This document shows, in pieces, positions 23,246 to 34,860 of a stretch of DNA of 64,000 nt (within the stretch, counting starts at the first letter, position 1; each line of letters starts with the position of its first letter). Below the pieces are notes generated by a model, which worked only from the letters and a program-made list of their open reading frames with translations, made no database searches and was not told where the DNA came from. The translations under genes were made by a program, and so were the position numbers. Source of the stretch: Lithospermum erythrorhizon (taxonomy: Eukaryota > Streptophyta > Magnoliopsida > Boraginales > Boraginaceae); NCBI GenBank assembly GCA_019722365.1, contig JADFUC010001357.1:558001-622000 (forward strand), written 5' to 3'.

Positions 23246-24905
23246 AGGATGAAATGCATTCTTTTTGTGATGTTTAATGTATATATGGAGTAAAAAGACT
23301 TCATTAACAAAGTCTATATATTTAAAAGTGTTGGACTATTGTATTTTTTGTTATACTAATGGTCCGTCAAGGTTCATTAATAAAGTCTGTTATTTTTTAT
23401 TTTTATAATAATCATTTATTTGTTAATTTTGTATGTATATATGATTTTTGTATTTCTGCTAAGTAATATTGATGTGATAGTTATGTGTGTCAATTGAAGT
23501 TATAAAGTTTATTAATTTTTACCATTGACAATCAAAGTGGACAATCGTTTTTCAAATGGAGTGAGTAGGAAGTGGATTGATTTCATATGGGTGTATGCTT
23601 TGGCGATGGATGTGATCGTGTCGAATGGGGAATAACGTGTCTTCAGAAAACATATTATTTTAATTTGCATTGTATATATACTGTAATAAGTTTAGAGTTA
23701 TGTAATAACCCTTTATGTAGATTGGATGAGAACAGACAAGACTATGGCTTAAGATAAAAGTAAACTACATTCATTTCATTGCTTGATTCTCAAAGAGATT
23801 CATCTTGTATTTATACTTTCTACTGGAATGTAAATAACAATTTGTATGTAAATTAATTATTCTAACTGCATCTAGGACCATTTGAGTCCCAAATGTGTGA
23901 ACTTCATATTTTCTTTGTTCAATGTTATTCATACTTGCATCGTGAAGTTTGTCATCCTGGAATATTCCCCTCCCCTATGACTTGATATTGAGAGCATGTG
24001 GAAATGCCTCATATAATTCTGTGTTACTAGCTCGATCTTACTTGTTCACAAGTTTAGAGTTCGTGGTTACTATTAAATTTTTTTAGTAGTGATATTAATT
24101 ATGTTATTATCTCGTATTTGTTATTTCACAGTGTCCTGCATTTTCGATTAGGGCTTTATCTAAAGCTGATGTTTGAACTTCGTAAGTACGGGAAAAGTGC
24201 ATGACGATTTTTCAACAAACCCGATTTTTTTTCAAAAACCCGACTTTTGAACTTTGAAAAGTGCACGACGATTTTTTTCCTTCCAACTACGACATAGACT
24301 TCTTAGCAAAGAAAGAATCAAGAGTTAATGAGAGCTCTTCATGATTGTTTTTTCAACAAACCCGACTTTTGTGATACCGAATTGATGGTGGATGTTTCGA
24401 TAACCTACATGACTATAATGATTGTAATAATATTTACTAATGTAGGTAAATCATTAAAATTTCATAAATGATTATAATTGACATTATTTATATTTGAATA
24501 TATAAAAAACAACCATCCAACTTACAATATTAATCTTAATCAAGTATTATTTCTGTTTTAAGAATAAATGATTTTAAGTTGAATGTAGGTAAAATATTTT
24601 TTTAAAATCTTAAATAAGATAAATAATGATATTAATTTCGATTTATATAAATTTATTTCAAAATAAACGGATCATAGGCAGGACCTCCACTAGGATGCAA
24701 CCTAGATTAGTGATGCAATAAGCCATACTAATAAAGTACAATATGTCCTCATCAATCGGGACCCAAAAGTGAAAATTGTAAATTCGTCAACTCTTTAAGT
24801 CCTCTTTCGTTGAATTTCTTCTCCAACCACATTATCTTATTATTCATAAAACATCATTAATAAAGTACACACATGTTATTACATTCATAAAACCAAACCA
24901 AAAAA
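23246..24905. other. Intergenic DNA with short local repeats
   Basis: AT-rich and without supported genes. Around 24195-24380 the words AAAAGTGCA.GACGATTTTT and CAACAAACCCGA(CTTTT) occur two to three times, a local imperfect duplication. The rest shows no structure I can name. Confidence 0.45.
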
Positions 24906-24959
24906 ATGATGAAATTTTCTTCTTCATCATCATCACCATATATTTTCATCTCCTTTTAG
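24906..24959 (+). pseudogene. Possible relic of a receptor-kinase signal peptide
   Basis: ATG ATG starts an 17-codon frame reading MMKFSSSSSSPYIFISF, then a TAG. A short basic/serine start followed by a hydrophobic run resembles the beginning of a secretory signal peptide. It lies in the same orientation 360 bp upstream of the receptor-kinase remnant. It could be the surviving N-terminus of that gene, or chance. Confidence 0.25.
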
Positions 24960-25320
24960 ACCCAATGACTGACTTTGATATCTAAGTTAAACCCAATGTT
25001 GATCCACTAGAAACAGATAAGAATCTATTATCACATCATATACTATATTCAGTTACCTGATACTGACATTCTATTTTCTTGAATATTGGTTTTGATCATT
25101 TATCTATTGATTATCTACTGTCCGAAAATTGTACATAGTTGAGCTGAAAATGTCCCCCCTTAAGCTATACAAAAAGATTATAACCTTCCTTATGAGGTAG
25201 ACACAGGGCTTGGTTATGAGCATCGTAATAACATTCTTGTTCTGGCAATGTAGGTAACTTTGTTCTCAAGAATTCTACAAATTCAAGAATTTGGTCAACG
25301 TTTGAAAAGATGGTTGGAAG

Positions 25321-26511
25321 ATGAAAGCGTGGGTTGTTGTTGTTGTAGTGCTGGTTACCATTCTGATTTTGGTTGCACTGGAGGGTGGTTTATACAGTCC
25401 CTAATTTGGAGCCTTGTCGTCTCAGTATGCGCTTCTTGAGTACGCCTCTGGAGCTCCGGTGCAGTTTACGTATAAGAAGGAGAAGTCAGGGGCTGGAGGA
25501 TTTGGAGCCGTGTATAGAGGAGTTCTTGCTAATAGATCTGATGTTGCTGTAAAGCAGTTAGAGGGAATTGAGCAGGGCGAGAGGCAGTTTAAGATGGAGG
25601 TAGCTACCATCAGTAGCACTCACCACTTGAACTTGGTGAGGTTAATTGGTTTTTGCTCAGAAGGGCGTCACCGACTTCTTGTATACGAGTTTATGAAAAA
25701 TGGTTCTCTTGATCACTTCCTCTTTCAGGGTGAGCAGCACCGAAAGGTTTTGTCCTGGGAACAACGATATAGCATTGCCCTAGGGACTGCAAAGGGGATC
25801 ACATATCTCCATGAGGAGTGTCGAGATTGCATAGTGCATTGCGATATAAAACCTGAAAACATTCTTCTGGATGAGAATTACAATGCCAAAGTTTCTGATT
25901 TCGGGCTTGCAAAACTGGTCAATCCAAAGGATCATAGGCATCGGACATTGTCAAGTATTAGGGGAACAAGAGGGTACTTAGCTCCAGAGTGGTTAGCAAA
26001 TCTTCCTATAACTTCCAAATCTGATGTGTATAGTTATGGGATGGTTTTGTTAGAAACAGTATGTGGAAAGAGGAACTTTGAAGTCTCATCAGAAACAAAC
26101 CAGAAAAGGTTTTCTATGTGGGCTTATGAAGAGTTCGATAAGGGTAATGCACAGGCAATCATCGATAAGATGCTGTCCCCCAGTGACGTGGATATGGAGC
26201 AAGCGATGAGAGCTATCCAGGTAAGCTTTTGGTGCATCCAAGAACAACCATCTCAGAGGCCAATGATGAGTAAAGTCGTTCAAATGCTTGAGGGCATTTC
26301 TAAGCCACCCGCACCAAAGGCTACAACAGAGGGTTCTATTGCAGGAACCAGTGTGAATGAAAGTAGCATTAGTGCTCACTCAACGTTTGCAACATCTGCC
26401 CCTGCGCCATCTTCATCATCGTCGCTACAAACTACAGGAGTTACACCATCTGGATCTTCCATGAATGTGGAGATAACAACTTCTTCACTTCTAAGGTCTG
26501 AAGGTAAATAA
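25321..26511 (+). pseudogene. Ectodomain-less G-type lectin S-receptor-like kinase
   Basis: The frame begins with a transmembrane helix at 25333-25380 (VVVVVVLVTILILVAL), hits TAA at 25402-25404, then runs open to the stop at 26509-26511. The downstream part closely resembles the cytoplasmic half of At1g34300-type receptor kinases (LLEYASGAPVQFTY). Kinase motifs are intact: GAGGFG, VAVK, the non-RD loop HCDIKPEN, SDFG, and APEWLA; the tail is Ser/Thr-rich. Compared with what I know of the family, the ectodomain (lectin, SLG, PAN regions) is missing, a few Trp/Cys codons after the helix are lost, the TAA replaces a usual Lys/Asn codon, and about 11 codons between FTYK and KEK are deleted in frame, with LGAGG changed to SGAGG. 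No ATG opens the kinase frame before the G-loop. It is most likely a decayed duplicate; a kinase-only product from a downstream start is possible but unlikely. Confidence 0.8.
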
Positions 26512-26839
26512 ATCTTTCTGCTACTTGGATTAAGAGGCATTCATGGCATGAGATTTAAAAATGATCAGGACAAAATTGGCAATCTACCAAGGACTGGGGT
26601 ACTTCCCCATCTCTTTTAATCAATGTATTAATGTCCGGTTACTGGCTTTAAACTCTCAACTCCACCAATTGTTATTAGCTCATTATTCGAAATTTAGGAA
26701 CCATCCATCTTAGACATTATTCGAAATGAAGCACATCAGTTTATGTCATGTTATTGATTGTGACTACACATTTGACACAGTTATTCAACGTTGAATCATG
26801 CCTTCATCGTCTCTGGTTCCTCCCCTCGACCACCTAGTC
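26512..26839. other. Spacer between the kinase relic and the metallothionein gene
   Basis: Convergent 3' flanks of the kinase remnant (+) and the metallothionein-like gene (-). No independent gene seen. Confidence 0.5.
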
Positions 26840-27493
26840 TTAAGGATTGCATTCCAATCCTGCTCCGCTCTTGTAGTCAACATTTTCTACTCCCACACCT
26901 ATCTCGCCATCCTCATAGTATCTTCATAAGAAATAAACAAAAAAAATTAGTAACAATCATCATATAAAAATAAATAATCAAAATATTCACTGCAATGTGT
27001 TGTACATACGATTTCTGAGGTGCTACACCCAGAACCAAAGTCTGGTTGGCATTGGAGGACTCCTCTTTGTAGCTCATTTCTGGATACATCTTGTTACTCT
27101 TGCACCTGGAAATTCAGAAAACAATTATCAACATAGTCGATGAGAACTATTAGGCAACATGCATGTATAATTGTAAATTGTAATTATTATGTATTAACAT
27201 GGTCACATTTTATACAGGATCATGCAGTAGTGCACTAGTGTTAGCCCGTTAGGATAACATACGAATGTATAATATCGGTCGAGAGCTTATCATATCATCA
27301 TGGTACGTACCATATAATTACTTTTTTCATTTAATGTGAAAAACAATGATTTTTAGATATTTCTTGAAAGCGAAATGTGACAAACAAATTGGGACGTGCA
27401 TGGTGGGGTGGGAGTGTCTTACCCTCCGCAACTGCTACCACATTTGCAACCATCACCACATCCACAGTTCCCTCCGCAGCAAGTTGACGACAT
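26840..27493 (-). CDS. MT2: Type 2 metallothionein-like protein, C-terminal domain eroded
   Basis: Three exons on the minus strand: 27423-27493, 27010-27105, 26840-26921; 82 residues, all introns GT-AG. The N-terminal domain is typical of plant MT2: MSSTCCGGNCGCGDGCKCG then SSCGGC, eight or more cysteines in CC, CxC and CxxC groups that would bind Cu/Zn. The linker carries KMYPEMSY and TLVLGVAP, also family hallmarks. The third exon starts well (YYEDGEIGVGVEN) but the usual C-terminal CKCG..C.C.PCNCK block is changed: it reads VDYKSGAGLECNP and stops, with one cysteine left and TAA where the next Cys codon is expected. The protein may still bind metal with its N-terminal domain, or the locus may be a young pseudogene. 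The exon 3 acceptor (TTATGAAG) is not pyrimidine-rich, so another 3' exon cannot be excluded. Confidence 0.75.
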
Positions 27494-27603
27494 TTTCTGT
27501 TTTGTGATTTAGTGAATAATAATATTAGAGATAATAGAATGTCAAATGTGTAACAATATTGGATGTAAAATGATATGGAGAAGAAAGATGAGTATGAATG
27601 TAT

Positions 27604-27615
27604 GATACATATAGG
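27604..27615 (-). promoter_or_regulatory. MT2: TATA box of the metallothionein-like gene
   Basis: On the minus strand CCCTATATGTATC lies about 110 bases before the ATG, implying a leader of roughly 80 bases, normal for MT2 genes. Position and sequence fit; no other support. Confidence 0.45.
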
Positions 27616-28620
27616 GAGCTTGAGGTTGGGTAATCGTACACGTGGATAATCTAATGGCTGATCGAGATGATTATCCTTTTGTAACTAAGTTTAGCTTTAA
27701 CTCCCTCCAAAAAAGTTGGAAATCTAGTATTCTGGATTTTAGTTTGACAAAATCAAGTACTTGTATCATAAGAAAAGGTCAACTTCATCTATTCGTGATA
27801 AGTTCCAATAGTCAGGTGACGAGCAAAATGTGGTTTGTGTGAAACACTTAGTCGAGTTATTAACTTAATCGAATCGAATTTTATCGAGTTATTTAAGTTT
27901 TTCAAGTTCGCTAATATAGACCTACAGTTCCACCCTAAACTGTTTGTATAATACAATTATCTTTTTCAATTTCATTCATATTTTTCAAAAAAAATTAAAT
28001 GTAAAGATCAAATATTTGATTTCTCTACTAATTTTGACTGCACATAACGTAACTCCTCTTTCTTAACCAAATAATACGGCGTTATTAAAACTTATTGGTA
28101 TAATGGTATGTAGTCCTCAATCACGATATGCGAGAACATTAAATAAAAAAACAAAGGGAGTATCAATAATTTATTTGGATCGGAGTTAAGTCTTTGACAT
28201 ATTATAATCTTAGTAAAAGAAGAGCGTCTGCGATCATGTTGTCTGTCGATTTATCATGTTGATCATTTTGTATGTTTAATTCAATCATTTTAAAATTGTG
28301 TAAAATCTTACACTTTTTTGAATTTTTCTAATTAATATTTTATTTTTTTGAAGGATAATTTGATCATGAAATAATTAACTTAAATATAATATAAAAAATT
28401 AAAAATAAAATCTGATGTCGTAGAGAGATCTTATCAAAGTAGGATATCGATGAAATTAAAAATATTACTTCAACAATTTAATGTCATTTGTTAAAATGTA
28501 TTGAATTGATAAATGATATTGTATCGGCAATTGTTGCTTTTATGCAGAGTTAAATTGGTATGATTTAAAAAGTATAATTTAAATTTTGTGGATCACGATA
28601 TATAAAATTAAATATGCGCA
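27616..28620. other. Intergenic DNA upstream of the metallothionein gene
   Basis: Probable promoter-distal sequence of the minus-strand gene. CTCCCTCCA at 27701 and AAAGGGAGTA at 28154-28163 face each other like Stowaway ends about 460 bp apart, but the interior was not matched to another copy. Confidence 0.35.
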
Positions 28621-28627
28621 TGGAATT

Positions 28628-28850
28628 AAATAATAATAGTAGTAATAATAATAATAATAATAATTCTAATAATAATAATAATTCTACTACTAAAATCCTT
28701 GTAGTTTATTTAAGCCCAATACCTAATAATAATAATAATAGTTCTACATAATAATAAATATTAATAATATTAATAATAATAATAATTACATAAAAAATAT
28801 GATTATTTAACTAGCATTATAATAATAATAATAATAACTAATAATAATAA
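28628..28850. repeat. Interrupted AAT/TAA microsatellite cluster
   Basis: Several runs of (AATAAT)n at about 28628-28680, 28722-28740, 28747-28785 and 28820-28848, separated by short unique pieces. The repeated segment AATTCTA.TAATAATAATAA suggests block duplication as well as slippage. Confidence 0.85.
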
Positions 28851-29560
28851 TCATAAAACATATTATTATTTAACTAACGCAAATTATTAAAGATTGAAAA
28901 TGAAATATGATGAAACTAGTAATGAAATGAATAATAAATTAATAATATATAAATATAAGAACATGTCTTATAAATTGGTCATGAAAGTTATACATCTGAA
29001 ATGGAGGCGAAAAATATTATCTTCTTTGATATACGCTGAATTAAGCATCTGTGAAAATAAATAAATAAAGTTAATCGAAAAAGTGGGATCTTGTGATTAT
29101 AAAGCATATATATATGTTAAATGTATATGATGTATCGTTCTGCTTGAGCATATGTCTTGATGATTAAGCCGATTGATAATCTTCACGTATATCACAAAGT
29201 ATAAAGTATGATGAATCTTCAATCTCTTATCTCAGTTTTTATTTGGCGTTTTCGTATATCGGATTGGCCTTATTGAGTGCTTCAGTAACATTTTAATAAA
29301 TATAAAGTATATCATTAGATTAGTCGTTCGAACTTTGATATTCAAGTTAAAAAATAATTGATATTTAAATCATTAAATAATAATATAATTTAACTAATAT
29401 CAATTATTTAAGGGTGAATAATCATCGAAGGAATCAGCTATTTTAAGTGTTGAATCTTATGCTCGTACCCTACAAGTTAATTAACGAAGGAATCTAATGA
29501 ATCGAGTAATCGAATCGGGTCTACGAGCTTTTAACAGGTTCGCTGCCAGAATCACCGCCA
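28851..29560. other. Intergenic AT-rich DNA
   Basis: No gene, transposon end or RNA recognised. The last part probably belongs to the promoter of the HSP20-like gene. Confidence 0.5.
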
Positions 29561-30443
29561 CCGTTTTCCAACATTGAGATATCAGGGTGAGCACACAATC
29601 CATCCCCCAATCTGTATATCATCCCTTCATTCTAACTTCACCCACTTATCAACACAGCTGTCACCTTTTCTCTCCCAAAATTATTTCTTCATGTCCCCCT
29701 ATGAAGTTGTCAACAAAAGAAAATACTTCAGAACCAACATAGTCAGATGATGTACTAATAACTTATATACCTCCGTAATAAAAAAACAAAATACCAAAAA
29801 AATTATTTATACACCTTCATTTGTTAGAAATTTATAAAAATAAAAAAGGGTATTTGAGTATGATAACTATGAGGACTATAAACTGTTCAAATTCACATAG
29901 TGTTTGTGGTGGATTCTTGGTTGTGAAAACTCATCCAAAGAGGTATTCATCAAAGATTTCATCTGAATTGGTATTGTTTCTTGGTCTGGGCTTCATAGAT
30001 TGGTAAATTCTCTCAAAGACTTCATATTTCATCATAATTATATACATAAAAGATCCATTTTTATGTATATATAACTTTTTTTGTATTGAGGAAGATTGGT
30101 GGTGTTATGGATTTGATGGTTTTTGTTCAGCTTAATTTTCATGATTCTTGGGTTATTACTGGATGTGTACTTCATCTAGCTTAGGAATTGTAACAGATTA
30201 TTATATTTAGTTTTATTTTGCTATATTTACTCTTGATAGTATTTCATTTATTGTGTTATATAAAAAAGTAGTATCAAATTATTATTGGGGTTTGCTGTGT
30301 TTGAAAGAATATTCACTTTGGAGGGGGGAAATGTTGAGATGTGTAGATTTAGGATATTGATGAAGGTGGAGAGTTGTAGCTGGGATTGATATTGTGAGTT
30401 TAACTATAGTGAGATGGTAGATTCTCTTCTCATAGCTTTGTCA
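29561..30443 (+). promoter_or_regulatory. Promoter and leader region of the HSP20-like gene
   Basis: Non-coding sequence before the ATG at 30444. The string TTCTCTTCTCATAG ending at 30435 looks like a splice acceptor, so the leader probably has an intron, which would remove the in-frame ATG at 30414. The first exon cannot be placed with certainty. Confidence 0.4.
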
Positions 30444-31925
30444 ATGGAGAATTATCACCCTTCGACCCTTTTGTCAATGGATTCGAGTGCATCTTCATCA
30501 CATGAAGATCTAGACCTCGAGATGAGCCGACAAGTTGTCCTAACCCGACCACCTGATATCAATTTGCCACTATCTTCGTCTGAGCGTAGCCCTCCCCCCG
30601 TGGATCTACCTTGGAATCCCGAGCTCTGTTATATTCCTGATGTTGGGTTGGGGGCTCAAACGTATGAGACTGAGTGTTTTCTTACTGTGCCTAAAATTTT
30701 AAAGAAATGTTCGAAAAGGGTTGATAGCATCTGGGGTGCTTGGTTTTTCTTTAGCTTCTACTTTAGGCCTGTGCTGAAAGATAAATCAAAGGCAAAGATA
30801 GTAAGAGATAGCAATGGCGTCTCTGGATTTGATAAATCTGATTTGCAGCTTGATGTATTCATGGTTCAGCATGATATGGAGAATATGTATATGTGGGCTT
30901 TCAAGGACAGGCCTGAGAATGCTTTGGGAAAGATGCAGCTGCGAAGCTACATGAATGGGCATTCTCGCCAGGGAGAACGTCTTTTTCCATTTAGTGTTGA
31001 GAAAGGCTTTGTACGATCACATAGGATGCAGAGGAAGCACTACAGAGGCCTCTCAAATCCTCAATGTGTTCATGGAATCGAAGTTGTTTCAACACCCAAT
31101 CTGATGGTCCTAGATGAGGAGGAGAGGAAAAGATGGGTCGAGCTAACCGGAAGAGAACCAAATTTCACTGTACTGCCTGAAGCAAGTGATTATAGCTCCT
31201 GGCGAAACGTTCCCAACATTGAGATTGACATTGAAAAGCCACTTCCTCCAATAAAGAATCATTCTCATGCACACTCTAAAAAGTTGCTCAATGGTTCAGG
31301 ACTTAATTTATCAACTTCCCCACCCAGTCACTCTAGTGGAGATGCAATGGACCTATCACCAGTCAGTAACAAGAGGAAGAGGGGCCAAGGGAAAGATGAC
31401 GACTGTTGCTTGGTTGTAAATCCTGCTGCTGATCGCATTCCAGAATTGGAAATTCACCCTAACGATCGTCACTGGTTGAATGAATTTAGTGGGGTTTTGG
31501 GAGATGTTTATGGGCCTGTTACAGCTGCAAAAACCATATATGAGGATGAAAAAGGTTACTTGATCTTAATTAGCCTGCCCTTTGTTGATCAACAGAAGGT
31601 CAAGGTTTCCTGGCGTAACACGCTCACTCGTGGAATTATAAAGGTCTCTTGTGTTAGCATATCTCGTTCACCATTCATCAAGAGACAAGGGAGGACTTTC
31701 CAACTTTCTGATCTGGCTCCAGAACACTGCCCACCAGGAGAATTTGTCCGAGAAATTCCTCTTTTGACTAGGATTCCTGAAGATGCTAAGATTGAAGCAT
31801 ATTTTGATGGGTCGGGAACAATGCTCGAGATCCTGATACCAAAGCTTCATGAGGGACTAGAGGAACATGAAGTGCGGATTTGCCTCCGTCCTCATCTTGG
31901 TGGAGGAGATCTGATGCTCACCTAG
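30444..31925 (+). CDS. HSP20-like chaperone superfamily protein
   Basis: A single coding exon of 493 residues from the ATG at 30444 (MENYHPSTLLSMDSSASS); an in-frame ATG at 30414 would add ten residues but lies before a probable splice acceptor. The sequence resembles the Arabidopsis At5g02480-type group, about 500 residues: LTRPPDINLPLS near the N-terminus, DSIWGAWFFFSFYFRP near residue 95, a central conserved block with GFDKSDLQLDVFMVQHDMEN and YMNGHSRQGERLFPF, a basic linker (NKRKRG), and a C-terminal alpha-crystallin-like beta domain (about residues 365-480, with YLILISLPFVDQQKVKVSWR and MLEILIPK). The role of this group is poorly known; the HSP20 fold suggests protein binding rather than catalysis. 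No frameshift or stop; it seems an ordinary expressed gene. Confidence 0.9.
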   Translation: MENYHPSTLLSMDSSASSSHEDLDLEMSRQVVLTRPPDINLPLSSSERSPPPVDLPWNPELCYIPDVGLGAQTYETECFLTVPKILKKCSKRVDSIWGAWFFFSFYFRPVLKDKSKAKIVRDSNGVSGFDKSDLQLDVFMVQHDMENMYMWAFKDRPENALGKMQLRSYMNGHSRQGERLFPFSVEKGFVRSHRMQRKHYRGLSNPQCVHGIEVVSTPNLMVLDEEERKRWVELTGREPNFTVLPEASDYSSWRNVPNIEIDIEKPLPPIKNHSHAHSKKLLNGSGLNLSTSPPSHSSGDAMDLSPVSNKRKRGQGKDDDCCLVVNPAADRIPELEIHPNDRHWLNEFSGVLGDVYGPVTAAKTIYEDEKGYLILISLPFVDQQKVKVSWRNTLTRGIIKVSCVSISRSPFIKRQGRTFQLSDLAPEHCPPGEFVREIPLLTRIPEDAKIEAYFDGSGTMLEILIPKLHEGLEEHEVRICLRPHLGGGDLMLT

Positions 31926-33800
31926 AGGCTGTTGGGAAAAAGGTGTAGGAGGCGCTTCGTCGGTTTTCAACTTCCTAGCAATGGTGTGTAATTGTGTTGT
32001 CTAATAATTTATATCGTTATTATGGATAAATAAAAATGCATGCATCAGTGTAGCTGTTATTGCAATAGTGGACTTCGTCCTATTAATATAATACTTGTAT
32101 TTTCACCAATTGTATTATTTGTATCACTTGTTTGTCACATCTTTGCACAGCCACTTCATAATAACTGCATGAATTGTTTGAAGATATTTACTTTTGGGAG
32201 GCTACTTCTGTATCCTGATTCTTTGAAATGATCACTAGACATGCATATTCTCTTGCTAGTCTCCTTGAAAATATTCTTTTTTAATATGGTTGATAATCTT
32301 TTTCTCTCCTTAAATTGTACAATTAATATTATAATTTTTTAACAATCATATAAATTGAGATATCTGAAGTATTAATTATTAGACCACCCTCTGATAGATT
32401 GTGTTGAAAAAAGTATTAAGCAATGTTGAATTTTTTTTTGTAGTGTAATGGGGTTTTTGAATAATTAAAAAAAGTGATGTGGATTAAATTGAGGGAATAA
32501 AATTCGGGTGGTGAATCTCTTTACGAGGTGGAGCGTGCGGGACACGTGTCGCGCGGCGTCTGTCCGGGCGGCGTGGAGGCTCGGCGGAGGTGAGGAGAAT
32601 AATGTGTGGTAGCGTGTCGCTTTGATTGGCTGGTTCGATTTTCTGATTTTTTATCGTTCGATTATTTGGGATCAATTATTTGATATCAAATTAATTTTTT
32701 TAAAATTTTTTTCTAAAATTAAATCGTTTTTTTACCATAAATAGGAAATATTTCTATTCAATTTGGACAAAAAAAAAATTCGCCTTTTTCAAAGCAGCAT
32801 GTAGATTAAAGTTTAGATGTTTAGAGTGATTAAATATTTTTAAGAGTCTTTATTATGTGTCTTAATAAAGATGCGATTGTAGTGTGGATCGATTCGTTAT
32901 GCGTGTGGTTATTTGTATTTAAATTAGTTGTCTTAGCGTGATTTCTTATTATGCTTCACGTTTATTATTTATGCTTTCTTTGTTTTAATAGTTATTATTT
33001 TCAATTCTTGTGTTTCCTTATTTTATAAAATTAATTAAAAATATGAGATTGAAAATTATTTAAATAAATATTTATAATTTTTCGTTTTAAAAAAATCAAA
33101 AATAATAATTTATTTACTTGGTAATTATTCTTATTTGAGTATAAATGATAATTTTTATAATTATTTAATCGTAAAATATAAAATATAAGTAAATAAGAAT
33201 ATTAGATAAAAGTGGTGGGGTAGAGGTGTTGAATTTTATTAAACGACTTCTGAATTGTAGTGTGTAAAATTTGAGTGAGTGTTGAATTAAACAATAATGG
33301 AAAAAGAGAAGATAAGTGTGGAATGTTGGAAATTGAAAAGAAAAAGAGGGTGTTAGACATTTGTGATAAAATTATGTAGATAATTTTGGATTTTTGGACA
33401 ATGAAAATGCGATTGCGAAGTGTAACAATTTATTAATATAACTTTTAGAATGTATGGTAGGTTAGAGAAGATGCATCATCATTAAATTCACTTCTAAATA
33501 TATTAATTTATTCAACTGCTTTTAGAACTCATTTGAAACCAATGCTTGTGTTTATATAAAATTGTCCAAAAACTAAGTCGAAGTGCGCTTGGATTTGCAG
33601 TTGATTTTATGAGGCTGCTTGAAGAAGACAATTTGGAATAAACAAGCTGAAAAAATGACGACTGATATTGATGAATTTTCAATGTGAACAATAGATGAGA
33701 TAATGAAGTTTTGAAACTTGATAGGTGATGCTAAGAGGGATTATATGATGATGATATGGCTTTGTTCATATAATTTAGAATCAAGTTATGCTACTCAACC
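31926..33800. other. Intergenic DNA with one G+C-rich patch
   Basis: 3' flank of the HSP20-like gene and AT-rich spacer. The patch 32505-32605 is strikingly G+C-rich and includes the 10-bp palindrome GACACGTGTC (32541-32550), whose CACGTG core is a G-box. No gene starts nearby on either strand as far as I can see. Confidence 0.45.
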
Positions 33801-33829
33801 TTTTTTTTTATAGTTAATAGATAAACAAG

Positions 33830-34860
33830 GACATCAGGCAATCCCACAAACATTGTTCACATCATTGTTTCCAGCACAAACAAAACTACGATCAACATAG
33901 TATGAGCCAAAATTATTACAAGAATCAACAACAAAAAGCATCCTATATCCGTTGGGTGCCACAAAAAGTTGCAGTTCTTCGTGTTCGCCTTCTTTAACTC
34001 CTTGATTCATTCCTGATTGTGCTTCATACTTCTGAACATTCTATTCCAGACCTGTGAGAAAAAACGATCAGTAACGAAAATGATATTGTCATAATGATGT
34101 TGTTCCAGGAGGTAGAAAGTCAAGATGAAAGCCTCCAACAATGAAGATTTATAGTCTTCCATTCGGTTTGAATCAGTGCTAATATTGTTTCTGCTTGGAC
34201 ATTTGATCTCTGATCCTAGTATAGTAGTTATGTTGCCTTTATAATGAATAGAAATGATCCATTTTGGTTGAGCCTCACTTGACATTCCAATGCCAATCTT
34301 GTTGGATTGCCTCGGCAACCATTGATACAACTTCTTATTATAATTGGTTGGGTAATCTTGAAGAGAAGTCTATGATCATTTGATTGATCACTTCCATGGT
34401 TTCTGTTTCCTTCAGTTGATGAAATGGAATTAGTTTTGACCACTTTTGCTCTGTCCAATTGCTTATCAAGATTTGTAGATTTTGCTAAAATTTGCAATGT
34501 TGATGGTCTTTTGAGGTTGAAGATACAATCATTTATGTGCAATCAAATATTCCATAATGTACTTCCAAATAAAAGAAGCTCATGCTTATTGTGGTTACCA
34601 AGTTTGAAGGATCCAAGAAATGACAGTGATATTAACTGTATTTAGGGACAGAGAAGTAAGATTAGGGAAACTCTTTTGCCAAACAATAAGAGTAAAATTG
34701 CATTAAAAGAAGATATGGTTGGCATTTTCACTGTCAGAGCAACAAAAGGAACAAAGATGATTAATTATTTGTGTAGTTTTCTTAGCAATCAAATTTCTAG
34801 TTGGAAGTCTATAGATTAATCTCCAAAGAAGGAAAATGACTTTTTGGGGAGAGGAAGTTT
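33830..34860 (-). mobile_element. LINE fragment: zinc-binding RT tail and RNase H-like region
   Basis: On the minus strand, 34690-34830 encodes a zf-RVT-like piece (LIYRLPTRNLIAKKT, then CSFCCSDSENANHIFF) typical of the end of plant LINE reverse transcriptases. Downstream, the frame at 34330-34007 resembles the RNase H-like domain that follows it: KWIISIHYKG, then LLEAFILTFYLLEQ and NIIFVTD. Frames are interrupted by stops. No 5' part of the RT was found, so this is a 5'-truncated, dead copy. Confidence 0.6.

Noticed and set aside
28628..28850. Regularly spaced AAT blocks as a CRISPR-like array
   Set aside because: Plain microsatellite slippage; no constant repeat/spacer structure.
30414..30443. 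Upstream in-frame ATG for the HSP20-like protein
   Set aside because: A probable splice acceptor ends at 30435, and the conserved family start is MEN at 30444.
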